Assembly (NCBI GenBank): GCA_026122225.1
Contig: JANEZZ010001904.1
Location: 372,001-436,000 of the forward strand
Reading direction: 5' to 3'
Length of the DNA stretch: 64,000 nt
DNA from: Heloderma charlesbogerti
Lineage: Eukaryota; Chordata; Lepidosauria; Squamata; Helodermatidae
Shown: positions 34,954-46,406 of the stretch, one piece after another
Numbering within the stretch: position 1 is the stretch's first letter
Layout of the letters: each line of letters opens with the position of its first letter
Position numbers and translations under genes: made by a program
Notes under the pieces: generated by a model
What the model saw: only the letters and a program-made list of their open reading frames with translations
Told to the model about the DNA's origin: nothing
Databases searched by the model: none

Positions 34954-35286
34954 GGTGACTAAACATTTACGTAGCCTATCACGGTATTTTTTAAAAATCT
35001 AGCTGTGATAGACTACGTAAATCTTTACGTAGCCTATCACATTTTTTTTTTTTTAACTGGAAATGGCGGTGGTGGCAGCCAGTCGGAAGACCGGCCGCCG
35101 CAGCCACCGCACTGCCGCTGCCGCACTGCCACCGGAGCCGCCGCCGCCGCCAGGAGGATTCGCCCAAGGTAAGTCCCGTCCCGGGGGCGGTGGAGGGGCA
35201 GACCGTTTCGCCACCAATTTTGGGGGGCCGAATGCGCTGGCATTTGGCCTCCCCGAGATTCGTGGCGAAATTCTCTGATATCCCTA
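34954..35286 (+). mobile_element. Pal-13 (left part deleted)
   Basis: Starts within a B-type dyad (TTACGTAGCCTATCACGG), then has one full dyad (35000-35040), a GCCGCC-rich end, an outward CAAGGTAAGTCCCG (35168) and TATCCCTA at 35279-35286. A CAGGGATG at 34946 may be the left terminus after an internal deletion, but the flanks do not match. Confidence 0.7.
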
Positions 35287-35289
35287 CCT

Positions 35290-35865
35290 GGAACAGATAA
35301 TGGCAAACTGCTTTGGCTGGGCTAATTGAAATCACTGTCCTCTCAGGTATTTGCTTCTCACCATTTCACTAGATAAGCCAGGATGCCACATCCTTCCAAC
35401 CATGTGCCTTGCTGAACTACCTTATCTCTTGCATATTTTATTTTCAATATCATTAAGGCTTTTCTCATTTCAGGAAAAACTCATGCCTGGGTAAGTTAAA
35501 GTGGGCACTTCAATTACTTCTCCAGGAATGCACCAACTTTACTTTACTAGAGATGGGAACAACCCTACAAGATTGAGCAATATTTGGTTTGAGAAGGATA
35601 GCTGTGAACAGATCTCATTTGCATATTGAGAACCGGTGAGGCACTATTCACCTCTCAGTCACATCACTTCCTCCCACCTTCAGTAACATAACAGTAATAT
35701 TGACCTACAGTTTTTGGTAAGGATTTCTAAGGCAACTTCTGCAAAACACCTGAAAACACTCTTCAAATTTCTGCTGTTGTCACATATTTATTTGAATGGA
35801 TTTAAATTGTATACATGGTGGCACTCATCCAAGGAAGTGCTTATGTTTTATCATCTCTATGCATA
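35290..35865. other. No gene recognised
   Basis: Unique AT-rich sequence; no features. Confidence 0.5.
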
Positions 35866-35867
35866 TT

Positions 35868-36335
35868 TGTACATTGCATTTCAATCCCACCTTTCATCTG
35901 GGGAGCTCAGGGCAGCACTGATGGCTCTGTACCCCCTGCATTTTATCCTCACAACAGCCCTGTAAGGTAGATTAGGCAGGGAGGGAGGCAGGAGAAGAGA
36001 GAAAAGAGAGAAAGTGACTAGCTAAGGTCAAACAATGAAACCTATGGCTGAATGGGGAGCTGAGTCTAGGTGTCCCTGATCATAGTCCAAGCCAGATGTC
36101 GGCAACCTTTTTTCCTATCGAGGGCCACATAGGGGTAATCTGTTTGGAGCCAAGGCCACCTCCTCTCCCCCCCTCTTCCTCCTGACTCAGTGGGCTGCCA
36201 GGGGAGAGACAAACCTCTCCTACCCTGATCTGAACTGATCTCTTGTAGAGGACTTCTGAAAATAGGACAAGGGCCACATGCAGCTAAAAGACCACCAGTT
36301 GCTGGCCCCTAATCTAACCACTATACAGCATTCCC
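35868..36335 (-). repeat. tRNA-derived SINE split by a hAT element
   Basis: TTGCATTTCAATCCCACCTTTC, TTTTATCCTCACAACAGCCC and GGCTGAATGGGGAGCTGAGTC run in the order seen at 63290-63525 (MIR/CORE-like, minus strand). The tRNA-like head (TCTAACCACTATACAGCA) resumes after the hAT insertion. Confidence 0.65.
36092..36310. mobile_element. Old hAT MITE inside the SINE
   Basis: Left end CAGATGTCGGCAACCTTTTT and right end AGTTGCTGGCCCCT are partial inverted repeats, with GGGCCACAT motifs just inside both ends. Flanks AGTCCAAG and AATCTAAC match at 5/8. Confidence 0.6.
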
Positions 36336-37182
36336 TTTTCTTTCTTTTCCTGCCTTGTCCCTCACAATGTTTGAGAGGTTTACTAAATTAAATAAAGCTG
36401 ATTCAATCAGCTAATGTAACTGAAGTGTTCAGCTCTCGAATGATTATGGATTAGAGCTCAAGAGATGCAGTGGACGTGGGCGGACAATGACAGAGATTTC
36501 TGGGAACCATGTACAGATCATTGGAGTCTCTTTAAACTTTAGTTCAATCTTCCATACTGATGTGGCTGGGAGGGGGAGCGTCTGACACTTTCTCAGTGCT
36601 CCAGCCAAGGAAAGCCAAGTCAAAGGCATTGAATCAGTAGTGGTTATAGATTGCAAATGTTAGTACCAAGGACAGCTCCAGCTTTCCCTTCCTGTGAAAC
36701 AGGGGTTGTCTTTCCTCCTCTCCCCCTTACAATCTGCCTCTCAAATAAATTGGTTGCTGTCTAGCTTGCTTGCCTGTTCTCCACAGAGCTAGGTATGCAA
36801 AGGTGTGTACAGTACGTTCCTCCATCAATCATTTCTGCTGCATACATTTGACTTCTCCCAGCAATCTGACAAGGGGAACAGGGTCGGGATTAGTGGGAGA
36901 AGAGGATGAAATAAAAGCATGGTGACAAATAAAGCAGAGTAATTGTAGCTCTAACCCGCTGCATTCTTGACAATTACCCATTGCAGTCTTGAATTGGATT
37001 ATGTTGCAGTTTAGAAGCACTATAGCAGGGATTCTGGAAACATAATACAGCGACCCAGCCTCCTTGTATAGTTAAATGAGTGTGGGTGTCAGCCAGGAAT
37101 CTTATTGCAACTATCTGTCACTCTCACCCCTCCAATATGGGGTTAAGAAGTATGGAAGGGGGAGAAATTTTAACATGGTTGT
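36336..37182. other. No gene recognised
   Basis: Unique sequence without supported features. Confidence 0.5.
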
Positions 37183-37190
37183 AACTAACT

Positions 37191-37614
37191 TAGGGAGGTA
37201 CCGATTCTGTAAAATCCGTTCCGTCTGTGTTTTGTGAATTGTCAGGTGCCTTTTGTTCCACTGTGTACTCACTGACAGAACCAGGGCTTTCCAATTTCCT
37301 GAATTTGCACAAATTTGCACTTGTGAAAATGTGCAAATCCCCCCAAATGTGCATGCCCCCCAATATGCATTTTCATATTTTAGCGTATGGGGGAAGTGTG
37401 CATTTTTGGCTGGTGTTCTTTTAAAAAAATGTTTACATATTTTTCTACAACTAAATTTGCATAAAATTCTGGAAAGTAAAAAAAACCAAACTGGTCCATA
37501 AGTCCATGGAATCTGTGTGACTCAGGAAAAGCCAGTCTGCTGTGGAATCTGCAGGTTGGATTCATAGAAATCCATACTCATTTGATTTTGTGGCAGATTC
37601 CTCTGCCATCCCTA
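37191..37614 (-). mobile_element. Y-1, hAT-type MITE
   Basis: 424 bp from TAGGGAGG to CATCCCTA, flanks AACTAACT and ACCTAATT (6/8). The left end has AAAATCCGTTCCGTCTGTG and TTTTGTGAATTGTCAGGTGCC, the complement of the right ends of Y-2 and Y-3. The interior has TTGCACAAATTTGCAC and a GGTCCATAAGTCCATGGAATC block. Confidence 0.75.
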
Positions 37615-37619
37615 ACCTA

Positions 37620-37968
37620 ATTTTGCGTTTTTGTACCACTACGTAAACTGAAACTCAGTTATCCTTTGAAAATTACACTTCTCTATTTTTTTAATGGAGT
37701 TCTCTAATCACAAAATGGGTACAAAAATACATATATTGGGGGAAATAATGTTAAAAATGTATTTTATTTCATAAAATTGGAAAAATGTGTATATTGGGCA
37801 AAATGCTTACAAAAAGGCATAGATGAGGTGAAATGTGCACAGACATGCTAATGAATTTTCATGAGAACTTAAAAAAAAAACCCTCAAACTTCAAGATGAA
37901 CCAAAAGCAAGACTGGAAAAATAAGAAACCGAGAGAAGCCAAAATTGAGAGATTCATCCATCCCTTTT
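37620..37968. repeat. X-like MITE remnant
   Basis: TTTTTGTACC, TGAAACTCAGTTATCCTTTG and runs of AAATGTGTATATTGGG, ending GATTCATCCATCCCTT. Similar to 23200-23350 and 45380-45470. Left end and target duplication not identified. Confidence 0.5.
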
Positions 37969-38197
37969 AAGAACCGGGAAATCTACATATATTTGTGGCA
38001 TATAGATTAATGTGTGCTACCTTCTCTGTTTCTATTCCCCTTATACTTTTTCACATAGATTTGTCTATTCACATAATAGACAGTCATAGACTCATAGAAT
38101 AGTCGGGTTGGAAGGGACCTATAAGACCGTCAAGTCCAACCCCCTGCTCAATGCAGGAATCCAAGTCAAAGCATCCCTGACAGATGGCTGTCCAGCT

Positions 38198-38885
38198 TAG
38201 GGATGTACAAAACTCTTAACTGGCTCCGCACCGGGCAATCCACGGTGGGGGTGAGGTGCTCCGTCCCTCCCCCCCAGAATCCGCCCCAGCTGGCTCCGCT
38301 CCACAGCAACTCTGCAGAGCTGCCAGCTGGGACTGCCTGCAGCCACACATCTGGCCACTTGGCTGCACAGGGATGCAAATAGCGGCCGCCAGCTACGGCG
38401 GCCACCATTTGCATTCCTTCCCATTGCCGTGATAGGCTACGTATATATTTACATAGCCTATCATGGCAAAAGACAGGGGTGCAAATGGTAGCCACTACAC
38501 CATTTGCGCCCCTGTCTTTTGCTGTGATAGGCTACATAAATATATACGTAGCCTCTCACGGCTAAAGATGCGGATGCAAATGGCGGTGGCTACACCATTT
38601 GTGTCCCTGCCCTGAGCCATGATAGGCTATGTAGATACTTATGTAGCCTATCATGGCTTGCCAGGGATGCAAATGGCGGCCGGTGTAGTGGCCACCATTT
38701 GCAGCTGCAGCCCAGCAGCAGCTGCCAGAGCTGCTGCTGCCACTGCCAGGTAGGCTCTGTTTTGTGGGGCTTTCGTGGGGTGGTGGGGCGGGTTGCTCCG
38801 TTCTGCCATGGATTCCGGGGGGGGGGGCAAATTCACTGGAATTTGGCCTCCCTGGGATCTGTGGCCGAATTCTCTAACATCCCTA
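38198..38885 (+). mobile_element. Pal-14, inserted in CR1
   Basis: 688 bp, TAGGGATG to CATCCCTA, perfect duplication GTCCAGCT (38190-38197, 38886-38893). Excision rejoins the CR1 sequence. Three to four B-type dyads (38425-38660) alternate with A-type dyads. The donor-like motifs are degraded at both ends (CCAGTTAAG in complement, CCAGGTAGGC). Confidence 0.94.
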
Positions 38886-38893
38886 GTCCAGCT

Positions 38894-39422
38894 TCATCTT
38901 GAATGCCTCTAAGTGTGGGGGAGAGCCCACCACCTCCGTAGGTAATGGGTTCCATAGTTCTATTGCTCTAACAGTCAGGAAGTTTTTCCTGACATTCAGC
39001 CAGAATCTGGTTTCTTGTAACTTGAGCCAATTATTGTGTGTCCTGCTCTCTGGGATGATGGAGAAGAGATCCTGGCCTTCCTCTCTGTGACAACCTTTCA
39101 AGTACTTGAACAGCACTATCATATCTCCCCTCAGTCTTCTCTTCTCAAGGCTAAACATGCTCAGTTCTTTCAGTCTCTCCACACAGGGCTTTGTTTCCAG
39201 TCCCCTGATCATCTTTGTTGCCCTCCTCTGAACCCTCTCCAGTTTGTCTGCATCCTTCTTAAAGTGTGGTGCCCAGAACTGGACACAGTACTCCAGATGA
39301 GGCCTAACCAGTGCTGAGTAGAGGGGAACTAGTACTTCACGTGATTTGTAAGCTGTACTTATATCAATGCAGCCCCAAATAGCTATTGCCTTTCTTATGC
39401 TATTCTTATGCAATACACACAT
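38894..39422 (-). pseudogene. CR1 ORF2 C-terminal part
   Basis: An open frame of about 175 codons encoding the end of the CR1 polymerase ORF. VRPHLEYCVQFWAP is followed by LERVQRRATKMI, LEKRRLRGDMI and FKYLKG, then VRKNFLTVRAIELWNPLP and the final LEAFKMKLD. The RT catalytic domain lies upstream and is missing, so there is no activity. No start codon belongs to it. The frame is clean, so the copy is moderately young. Confidence 0.9.
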
Positions 39423-39496
39423 ATATGTATATGATACTTAAATGTGCCATTTATAATTCTGCTCTTGTAAACAAATACCACAACATAGCCTGAAAG

Positions 39497-39830
39497 TAGG
39501 GATGGATGAAAGTCACTTACCTGATCCCGAAGCTTGCTTCGCGGTGGGGGGGAGGCGCTCTGTCCCTCCCCCCGAAATTCTGGGCAGGGGGGGAGGCGCC
39601 CCGTCCCTCCTCGCTGAAATTCTGGCCGGGGCGGAGCGCCCCGCCTCTCTGGCCACGGAAGTTCTTCTCCTGCCAGGATGCAAATGGCGGTGGCCATAGC
39701 CGCTTCTGTTTGCGTCCCTGGCCTGCAGTCAGCCGTGATAGGCTACATAAACCTTTACGTAGCCTATCACGTCTGACTTTGGAAAAAAAAAAAAGTGCGA
39801 GATTCGTGGAGAAATTCTCTGACATCCCTA
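39497..39830 (+). mobile_element. Pal-15, short internally deleted copy
   Basis: 334 bp, TAGGGATG to CATCCCTA, perfect duplication CCTGAAAG (39489-39496, 39831-39838). It keeps the AAGCTTGCTTCGCGG end with ACTTACC (39517), one A-type and one B-type dyad, and only about 30 bp of the right end. This defines a near-minimal mobilisable form. Confidence 0.93.
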
Positions 39831-39867
39831 CCTGAAAGTTGAAAAATTCTCCAATAGTGCTTCCCTT

Positions 39868-40388
39868 TTCTTAGGAATCATATGAACCTGCTTTATAGTG
39901 AATCAGACAATTGGTCCATCTAGCTAAGCATTGTTTATCCCAGTTGGCCAGATTTTAGGCTTGTGGAACCAACATTTTTTTTTTTTTTACTAGAACTGCA
40001 GGATCCGCTAACTGGCATGTATTAAGAAATTCTGAACCCAGGAATTTGTTTGGAATATCAGAACTGAATGGCACCCACAGTCCTTTCACGCAAAATCTGA
40101 CTCCTGACTACCCCAAGCTTTCATCATTTCATCTGTATAATTTGCAGTGGAGATCATTTTGTTTCGACTATTGTTAAATAATTGGGAGCCTTGCTGGTCT
40201 ACTTGAAATCACCCAATGATCTGCCATTAAATCCAAACATACCTTCTGCCCATCCCTGGCCTATTCTGACTGGCAACAGCTATTCAGAATCTCAGACATT
40301 TGTTTTACCAGGCTCTAGCTGGAGATGCCAGGAATTGGACTGGAGACCCTCTTCATTCAAAGCATGTGCTCTACCACTGACCTACAAC
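39868..40388 (-). repeat. tRNA-derived SINE (GGTAGAGCACATGC type), enlarged
   Basis: The 3' part is ATATGAACCTGCTTTATAGTG, CAGACAATTGGTCCATCTAG. The 5' tRNA-like head at the right is AAGCATGTGCTCTACCACTG, ACCTACAAC. About 280 bp of unrelated sequence (39965-40255, with a T run) separates the halves. Non-functional as a tRNA. Confidence 0.65.
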
Positions 40389-40830
40389 TAGGGGTGTATG
40401 TATTTCCCACCGTCCGTTTCGGTGGGGAATCCATGGGGGGGGGAGGTGATCCGGGGGGGGGACTGGCTTGGGGGCTGCCCACCTTCCCTCCTTCTAGCCA
40501 GATCCGGTCACCTCCTCCCTGCTGATCGCCATGTCTTTTTTTTTTTAATGGCAATTGGCAGGATGTGTCCATGGACTTAGATGCAAGATTCTTGGCTCTA
40601 GTTGCGTACAAGTCTATGGGCACATCCTGCCAATGGCCTTTTTTTTTTTTTAAAGACATGGCGATCGGCAGGGAGGAGGCGAACGGATCTGGATGGCAAG
40701 CACCAGCTGAGTGCTGTTCTGCCTCCAGTCCTCTTGGAGTGGAGGTAAATGGTTCTGATCTGCTGTTGATTCCAGATTCTTTGGAATCTGGCCTCATTGG
40801 AAAACAAGCACAAAAACAAGCACAAACCCT
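40389..40830. repeat. Pal-related foldback with a different core
   Basis: Begins TAGGGGTGTATG. Inverted arms GATCGCCATGTC...AATGGCAATTGGCAGGATG (40525-40565) and CACATCCTGCCAATGGCC...GACATGGCGATC (40620-40668) bracket an ACTTAGATGCAAG loop. The right side has TTCTTTGGAATCTGGCCTC, as in Pal-12 and Pal-19. The right terminus was not found. Confidence 0.6.
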
Positions 40831-42065
40831 TTGAGTCCCCTGGTCTTGTGTGTTGACTGTTCTTTCAAACCTCTGAGCATTGGATTGTTCATTAACATTC
40901 CATAACCTCAACCAATGGCTATGAAGACTAATAGCTGTGGAAGTTGCAAAAGTTACAGCCTGTGTTTACGTCATTTTTTTATATTTTTAATTTGTGGGAC
41001 GAATTGATGAAAACACTACTGGTCTCCACCCCCCATCTAATTGTTCTGTGTTTTAATTACAGATCCCATTTATCTCTCTGTGATGATAATAAGTGTGAAT
41101 CAATGATCATTGAAAAGATCATTGGCTTCAGGAGTGTTCACATGAATCCCCTCATTCACTAAAGCCTGGGTGAGGGGGTCACATGATCATGCCACCTAGC
41201 CTGTCCACTGCCACCAAAGTGTGCATGGCCACTATGGATGTGCACCAACCACAAGATTCAGTTCATATCCTGTTATGACAATTCTGCAAACAGCCTAATC
41301 CACCACAGACGAATTTGGACATCATTCAATTTGACATGGGGGTGAACCTGAACCTTGATTTGGTAAAGTGAATTTTCCTGCCTCCCATTTATTAGAAATC
41401 AACAAATGACTATATCATTTTTTGCTATTCAACAAATGGTTCCAGGAGTAGTAGCGCCTTATGAGGGAAAGAAGCCTGTCTAATTTCAGACAAATAGTTG
41501 CAGGGGGGGTTGTGCTAAGTGATGTAACTTCTTGTGTTGTTGTTTTTTTTTTTTTTTAGGGCACTGCTAATAATGTTTTCATTCCTTGGCAGAATTGGAT
41601 AAAATTCCCAGAAATTGTTTCCCCTTATGACTTTTTGCAAACATATATCTTTCCGAATCTTCCGATTGCTAACAATTCTTCAGGAGGTGTCAGATCTGGT
41701 CCACTTCAGAGGACCTCCCCTTCTATTCAGTCATCTCCTGAAACTTTCTGAATCAGCCCGATTTGTGGTGGATTCAGGATTTGGCCCCAGACAAGGTGTC
41801 ATCCCTGCTGCCCCACATAGTGTGCTATCTGAGATCCTTCAGACTGTCAGGAGCTTGGGATCTCCTGCAGGCAAAGCATGGACTGGGCTAGGTATCACGA
41901 AGCCAAGTCCTCTCCCATGTTAAAATGTATGAAGCTGCCCAGTACCAACTCTAATCACTGGGACATCTAACTAGTATTGTCTGTCCTTTCAGTATGTTTT
42001 AGATAAACATAGTTTTAGCAATGAGGACAAAAATAATAATTTTGCTGTGTGGGTGATGATCTTAA
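40831..42065. other. No gene; one dispersed repeat
   Basis: 41455-41520 (CTGTCTAATTTCAGACAAAT, AGTTGCAGGG) pairs with 33585-33650. A T run lies at 41550. No other feature is supported. Confidence 0.5.
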
Positions 42066-42165
42066 GGCTGCAGTTCTATACATGCTTCCTGGGAGTAAGT
42101 CCTTTTGAACTCAATGAGACCTACTTCAGAGCAGACATGAATGGGATTGCACTCTAAAGCATTTT
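42066..42165. repeat. Small palindromic MITE
   Basis: GGCTGCAGTTCTATACATGC and GGGAGTAAGTCC at the left are mirrored by an ACTTCAGAGCAGACATGAAT and GGGATTGCACTC right half. Same type as 18491 and 63530. Confidence 0.7.
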
Positions 42166-42169
42166 TACT

Positions 42170-43371
42170 TACAAGGATTGTACTTCATAGTACAACCGTA
42201 GTTTGAGTAGTTATTCAGTTTGTAATATCAGATAGCTTGTAATGTTTATAGTTATTTATATATCACAGGATTGCTACGGGACATATTTTTGACAGTTCTT
42301 GTTGCTGAACTGTTGCTCACATAAGTGGTTTTAGTATTGCCCCCCCCAACAAGGGTTTAAACCCCAAAGAAACCAGGCTACAACATTTCTTTAATAATAA
42401 ATATTTACAACCACTTGTTGGGGTCTTCTACTCCGGTTTCTTTCCTTGCTCCATTAGAGCACGTGAAGCTTCATTATACCACCATCCCAAAACAGAGCAT
42501 TGGTCTATCTTAGAACAGTATTCCTCATTCAAACTGTCAGATTCACCAGGATTGGGCAGAGGTCTTTCCTGGCCCTGCTACTGGGATTTTCTGGGGTTGG
42601 GGTTTAGCATCGTGGATAACTCCTTGAGAGTGCTCGCTGGTTCTGACTGAAACCCAAAGTGGATTTGTAGCCCCACTGAAATTGGAGCTGCCAGCCCTCA
42701 CTGGCCCAAGATAGCACTGTGTCTGTGTTCTCTGCTCTGGCTTGGCAGTCTCTTTTCAAAGCCTCAGGCAGAGATCTTTCCAAGCCTTTGTTTCCCAAGA
42801 TCCCTTGAGGCTATATATGCTGGGGGCTGAACCCAGGGCCTTCTGCATGCAAAACATTTTACCTGCCACTGAGCTAACTAACTGGCTGTACCCTTCTGTT
42901 GCCTATTTACATTTAGCTAGGAGCCATGTCATTCTATCCATTATTGAACTTTCACAAATAATTTGCATTTCTCATTTTTAGCTACATTCTCATTGTGTAC
43001 ACAAATTACTTCCTATTCAGCAGTTTCATATTGCTGACAAATAACCATCCATCTTATTTTTGAGAGGTCAAACGTCTTTGGCCTGCCCTAACATTTGTCA
43101 GTTGACCTGATCTCTAAATGTCTAGTCAATCATTTCTCAGCATAACATATCTACATTCTGAAACAATTGATTAAGCAGATCAATGGTGGCAAGTCACTGT
43201 GTACCCCCCCATAAGACCTCGTTCTTCGCCAAGTAGTTCCTCATTTTAATCTTTTATTTTTATAATAAAGACCCCTGTTTGATCCCATAGAAATAATCAT
43301 AGACTTGAAACAAAGGGTGCTTTCAGACAACAAACTGGATCCAGATTTGAATGGTATCAACTGTGATGGTG
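42170..43371. other. No gene; SINE remnant
   Basis: 42795-42890 carries GAACCCAGGGCCTTCTGCAT, GCAAAACATT and CTGCCACTGAGCTAACTAAC, the complement of the tRNA-like SINE head seen at 40340. The rest is unique AT-rich sequence. Confidence 0.5.
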
Positions 43372-43379
43372 GAAATGGA

Positions 43380-44341
43380 TAGGGATGGCGGAGAATTTCT
43401 CCACGAATCTTCAGGAGGCCGAGTGCCGACGCATTCAGCCCCCCGAAAGTGTTGGAGAAATTCTCGGCCGGCCCCCCGCCTCCCCCGGGATGGGACTTAC
43501 CTTCAGCGAATGTCTCTCTCGGCGGCGGGTCCCGGTGGCGTTTCGGCGGCGTTTCGGCGGGGGCAGCGGCCGGTCTCCCAACCGGCTGCCGCCGCCGCTG
43601 CCATTACAAAAAAAGAAAGTACAGTAAAAACACACACACACACACACCCGTGATAGGCTACGTGACGATTTACGTAGCCTATCATGGCTAGATTTCCAAA
43701 GTCAGCCGTGATAGGCTATGTAAATCGTCATGTAGCCTATCATGGGTGACTTGGGGGGAAAAAAAGCGCGTACGCAAATGGCGGCGCCCCATGGGCGCCG
43801 CCATTTGCGTTCCTTATTTGGACAGGGGTAGTCTACGTAAATATTTACATAGACGACGGCGAAAATAAGGGAATGCTATTTGCGTTGCCCTTATTTTCGC
43901 CGTAGTCTACGTAAATCTTGACTTAGACTAGACGTGCCAAAATAAGGAACGCAAATGGCGGCGCCCATGGGGCGCCGCCATTTGCGTACGCGCTTTTTTT
44001 CCCCCCAAAGTCACCCGTGATAGGCTACGTGACGATTTACGTAGCCTATCATGGCTGACTTTGGAAATCTAGGCATGATAGGCTACGTAGCCGTGATAGG
44101 CTACGGTGTGTGTGTGTGTGTGTGTTTTACTTTTTTTTCGTGGCCAGGGAGATGGGGCGCTCCTCCCCGGCCTGAATTTCGCCGGCGAGGTATGGGGTGC
44201 CTCCCCCCCTGGCCTGAATTTTGGTCGGGCGAGGCAGGGCGCCTCCCCCCCCCACCTGAACTTTGGGGGGAGAATCGAAGTGCCTCCCCCCCACCGCGAA
44301 GCAAGCTGCGGGACAAGGTAAGTCCCTTTCGTCCATCCCTA
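43380..44341 (-). mobile_element. Pal-16
   Basis: 962 bp, TAGGGATG to CATCCCTA, flanks GAAATGGA (43372-43379) and GAAGTGGA (44342-44349), 7/8. Closest relative of Pal-1: same GGAGAATTTCTCC and AAGCAAGCTGCGGG ends, and a long palindromic core (about 43645-44105) centred near 43880. Both outward donors are intact: ACTTACC near 43498 and AAGGTAAGTCC near 44315. A CACACA/TGTGTG pair (43628-43650, 44105-44125) sits symmetrically at the core edges. Confidence 0.93.
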
Positions 44342-44731
44342 GAAGTGGACTTTCTTGCCCCTTCCTCCCACAGAAGTCCCTCCAGACTGCTGAAAATACT
44401 ACTCATATTCAGGAGACCCTGCAGAGTAGGGTGAGCTGTGGTATGGGGTGAGGGGGATCCCCCCAAATTAGTCAGAGGCAACTTCTGAGAGTGATAGAGA
44501 TGGGCAGTTGCACTTTTTCCTGATCCCAGATTTTTGAAATCTCAAGTTCTTTCTCCCTGAAAATGAAGAACTACATGTATTTTAGTAAATTTTTATTAAA
44601 GAGGAACTGAAATGAAATTCTCAACATCTGCACCAGCCAAATTCAATAGATAACAGGTATTCCCAGCATGGAGTGAGCCATGTTGTGCCTGCCTGCCATA
44701 TAGTTTTTAAAGATGAGCAGCCTCTCAGAAA

Positions 44732-45234
44732 TACGGATGTACGAATCCCTTACCTTGTTTTGGGTGGGGGCATCCGCAGTTGGAGGGAGGTGCTCCGTCC
44801 CTCCCCCCGGAATCCTCCCTGGCCTGCTCTGCTCCATGGCGACTCCACAGAGCCACCAGCTGGGACCACCCGCAGCCGGACTTCCATCCGCTGCTGGGCT
44901 GTACCGGCCGCAAATGGCAGCTGCCATTTGTGTCCTTGCGGAGGCCACTGCCGGGCTGCGGCCACTATGCCAGCCACCATTTGCATCCCTGCCTTTTGCC
45001 ATGATAGGCTATGTAGATACTTACGTAGCCTATCACGGCTTGGCAGGGATGCAAATGGTGGCCGGCATAGTGGCCGCAGCCCAGCAGTGTCCATAAGACC
45101 ACCCAGAGCTGCCGGAGCCGCCGCCACCAGGTAGGCTCCATCCCGGGGGAATTCTGCGGGGGGGGGATTGCCCCATTCCGCCATGGACTCCAGGGGCAAT
45201 CCAGAGTCCATGGTGGAATTCTCCAACATCCCTG
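44732..45234 (+). mobile_element. Pal-17
   Basis: 503 bp, TACGGATG to CATCCCTG (one change at each end), perfect duplication CTCAGAAA (44724-44731, 45235-45242). One B-type dyad (44996-45040). The right end has CCAGGTAGGC (45127). Confidence 0.9.
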
Positions 45235-45677
45235 CTCAGAAAAAAAGAGTTGGCAACTCTAATTCGGCACACAAGGATCCAAACTAGAATTTTAAGAGCC
45301 AAGTTCTCAAAGCCTTGGGCCTGAATGGACAAATCTGTCAGTGCTGGTTTCCTCCACATGCAGTGTTTCTTAATCTCAAATTGTTTTTGTCTTCAATATG
45401 GGGAACTTTGTGGATTTGGGTAAATTCTTATCAAAACTGAACTGAAACCAAATTCTCATCCATCCCTTGCTAGCGGAGCCCTTCCTCTCACAGAAGTTCC
45501 CTTCCTTTTGCAGAAGGCAGATCCTGGATCCACTCCAAGGCTTATATTGTGCAATTGCTCTCCTTCATTCACAAAGTTTACAGGGAGTCCAGGCATTGTC
45601 TTCCATTTGTAACCCTCCTGTATTTATCCACCACTTCTGTGTGTTTTCTTACTGCAGAAAGTCCTTTAAGAAGGGAA

Positions 45678-46398
45678 TAGGGATGGACTCCCAGTGCCCG
45701 GCTTCCTTAGGTGCCCGCCAAGCTGCTGCCACCTCCCCCGCCCCCACTGCTCATGGCACTGTGTGAGATTCAAAATGGCCTGGCAAGCACATGAGGGAGC
45801 CATAGGGCTGGCCACCCCCATAGTGAGCTGCCATTGTGCACAACAATGGCGGCTCTGGAATGTCCATATTTTTAACGTTGTAAAAACGTTCACAGTTGGT
45901 GGCTGTAAGGCACCATTTACCCAACATTAAAAATATGTAAATTCTGGAGCCACCATTGTTGTGCACAATGGTGGCTCCCAGAGTCCCCATTGGGCAGAAC
46001 AAGTGGTTAACAGTGACTCCTGCCTCCACCGCCTCTCAAAGCTTGACAGGCAGGAGGGGCAGGAGTTATGCCAACCTCATTCTCCGCTCCTTGCAAGGAG
46101 GGGAGAATCTCTGGTTCTTGCAAGTAGAGGAGAACAAGAGGTTAATGCTGCCTCCTGCCTCTGCCACCTCACAAGCCTTGCCAGGTGGCACTAACCCCCT
46201 GTCCTCTGCTTCTTGCAAAGAGGGGGATAACAACCTTGCAAGGAGGGGAGAACCTGTTGGACCCACTCGCCGGATGCGGGGCTGCTTGGTGAGCAGGTTT
46301 TGGTGTGCAAGGAGGCTCAGTAAGCCAGTCTGGGGTATACGAGGGAAGGGGAGTCCACTGGACTCCACCCCCTTCCCGGACTCTCACGACATCCCCTA
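45678..46398. mobile_element. Z-1, hAT-type MITE
   Basis: 721 bp from TAGGGATG to CATCCCCTA, perfect 8-bp duplication GAAGGGAA (45670-45677, 46399-46406). The interior hairpin pairs a GCCATTGTGCACAACAATGG-type block (45831-45850) with a CATTGTTGTGCACAATGGTG block (45953-45972). TTTTTAACG and CATTAAAAATATG lie between them. The rest is GC-rich with repeated TTGCAAGGAGGGG. Non-coding. Confidence 0.85.
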
Positions 46399-46406
46399 GA
46401 AGGGAA

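Larger units (their letters stand above)
38085..39422 (-). mobile_element. CR1 LINE 3' fragment, split by Pal-14
   Basis: The left end carries the CR1 3' terminal motif (TCATAGAATAGTCGGGTTGG, GGACCTATAAGACCGTCAAG, CCCTGCTCAATGCAGGA). Pal-14 interrupts it, and the coding C-terminal part of ORF2 continues to about 39422. Strongly 5'-truncated, as is usual for CR1. Confidence 0.92.
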
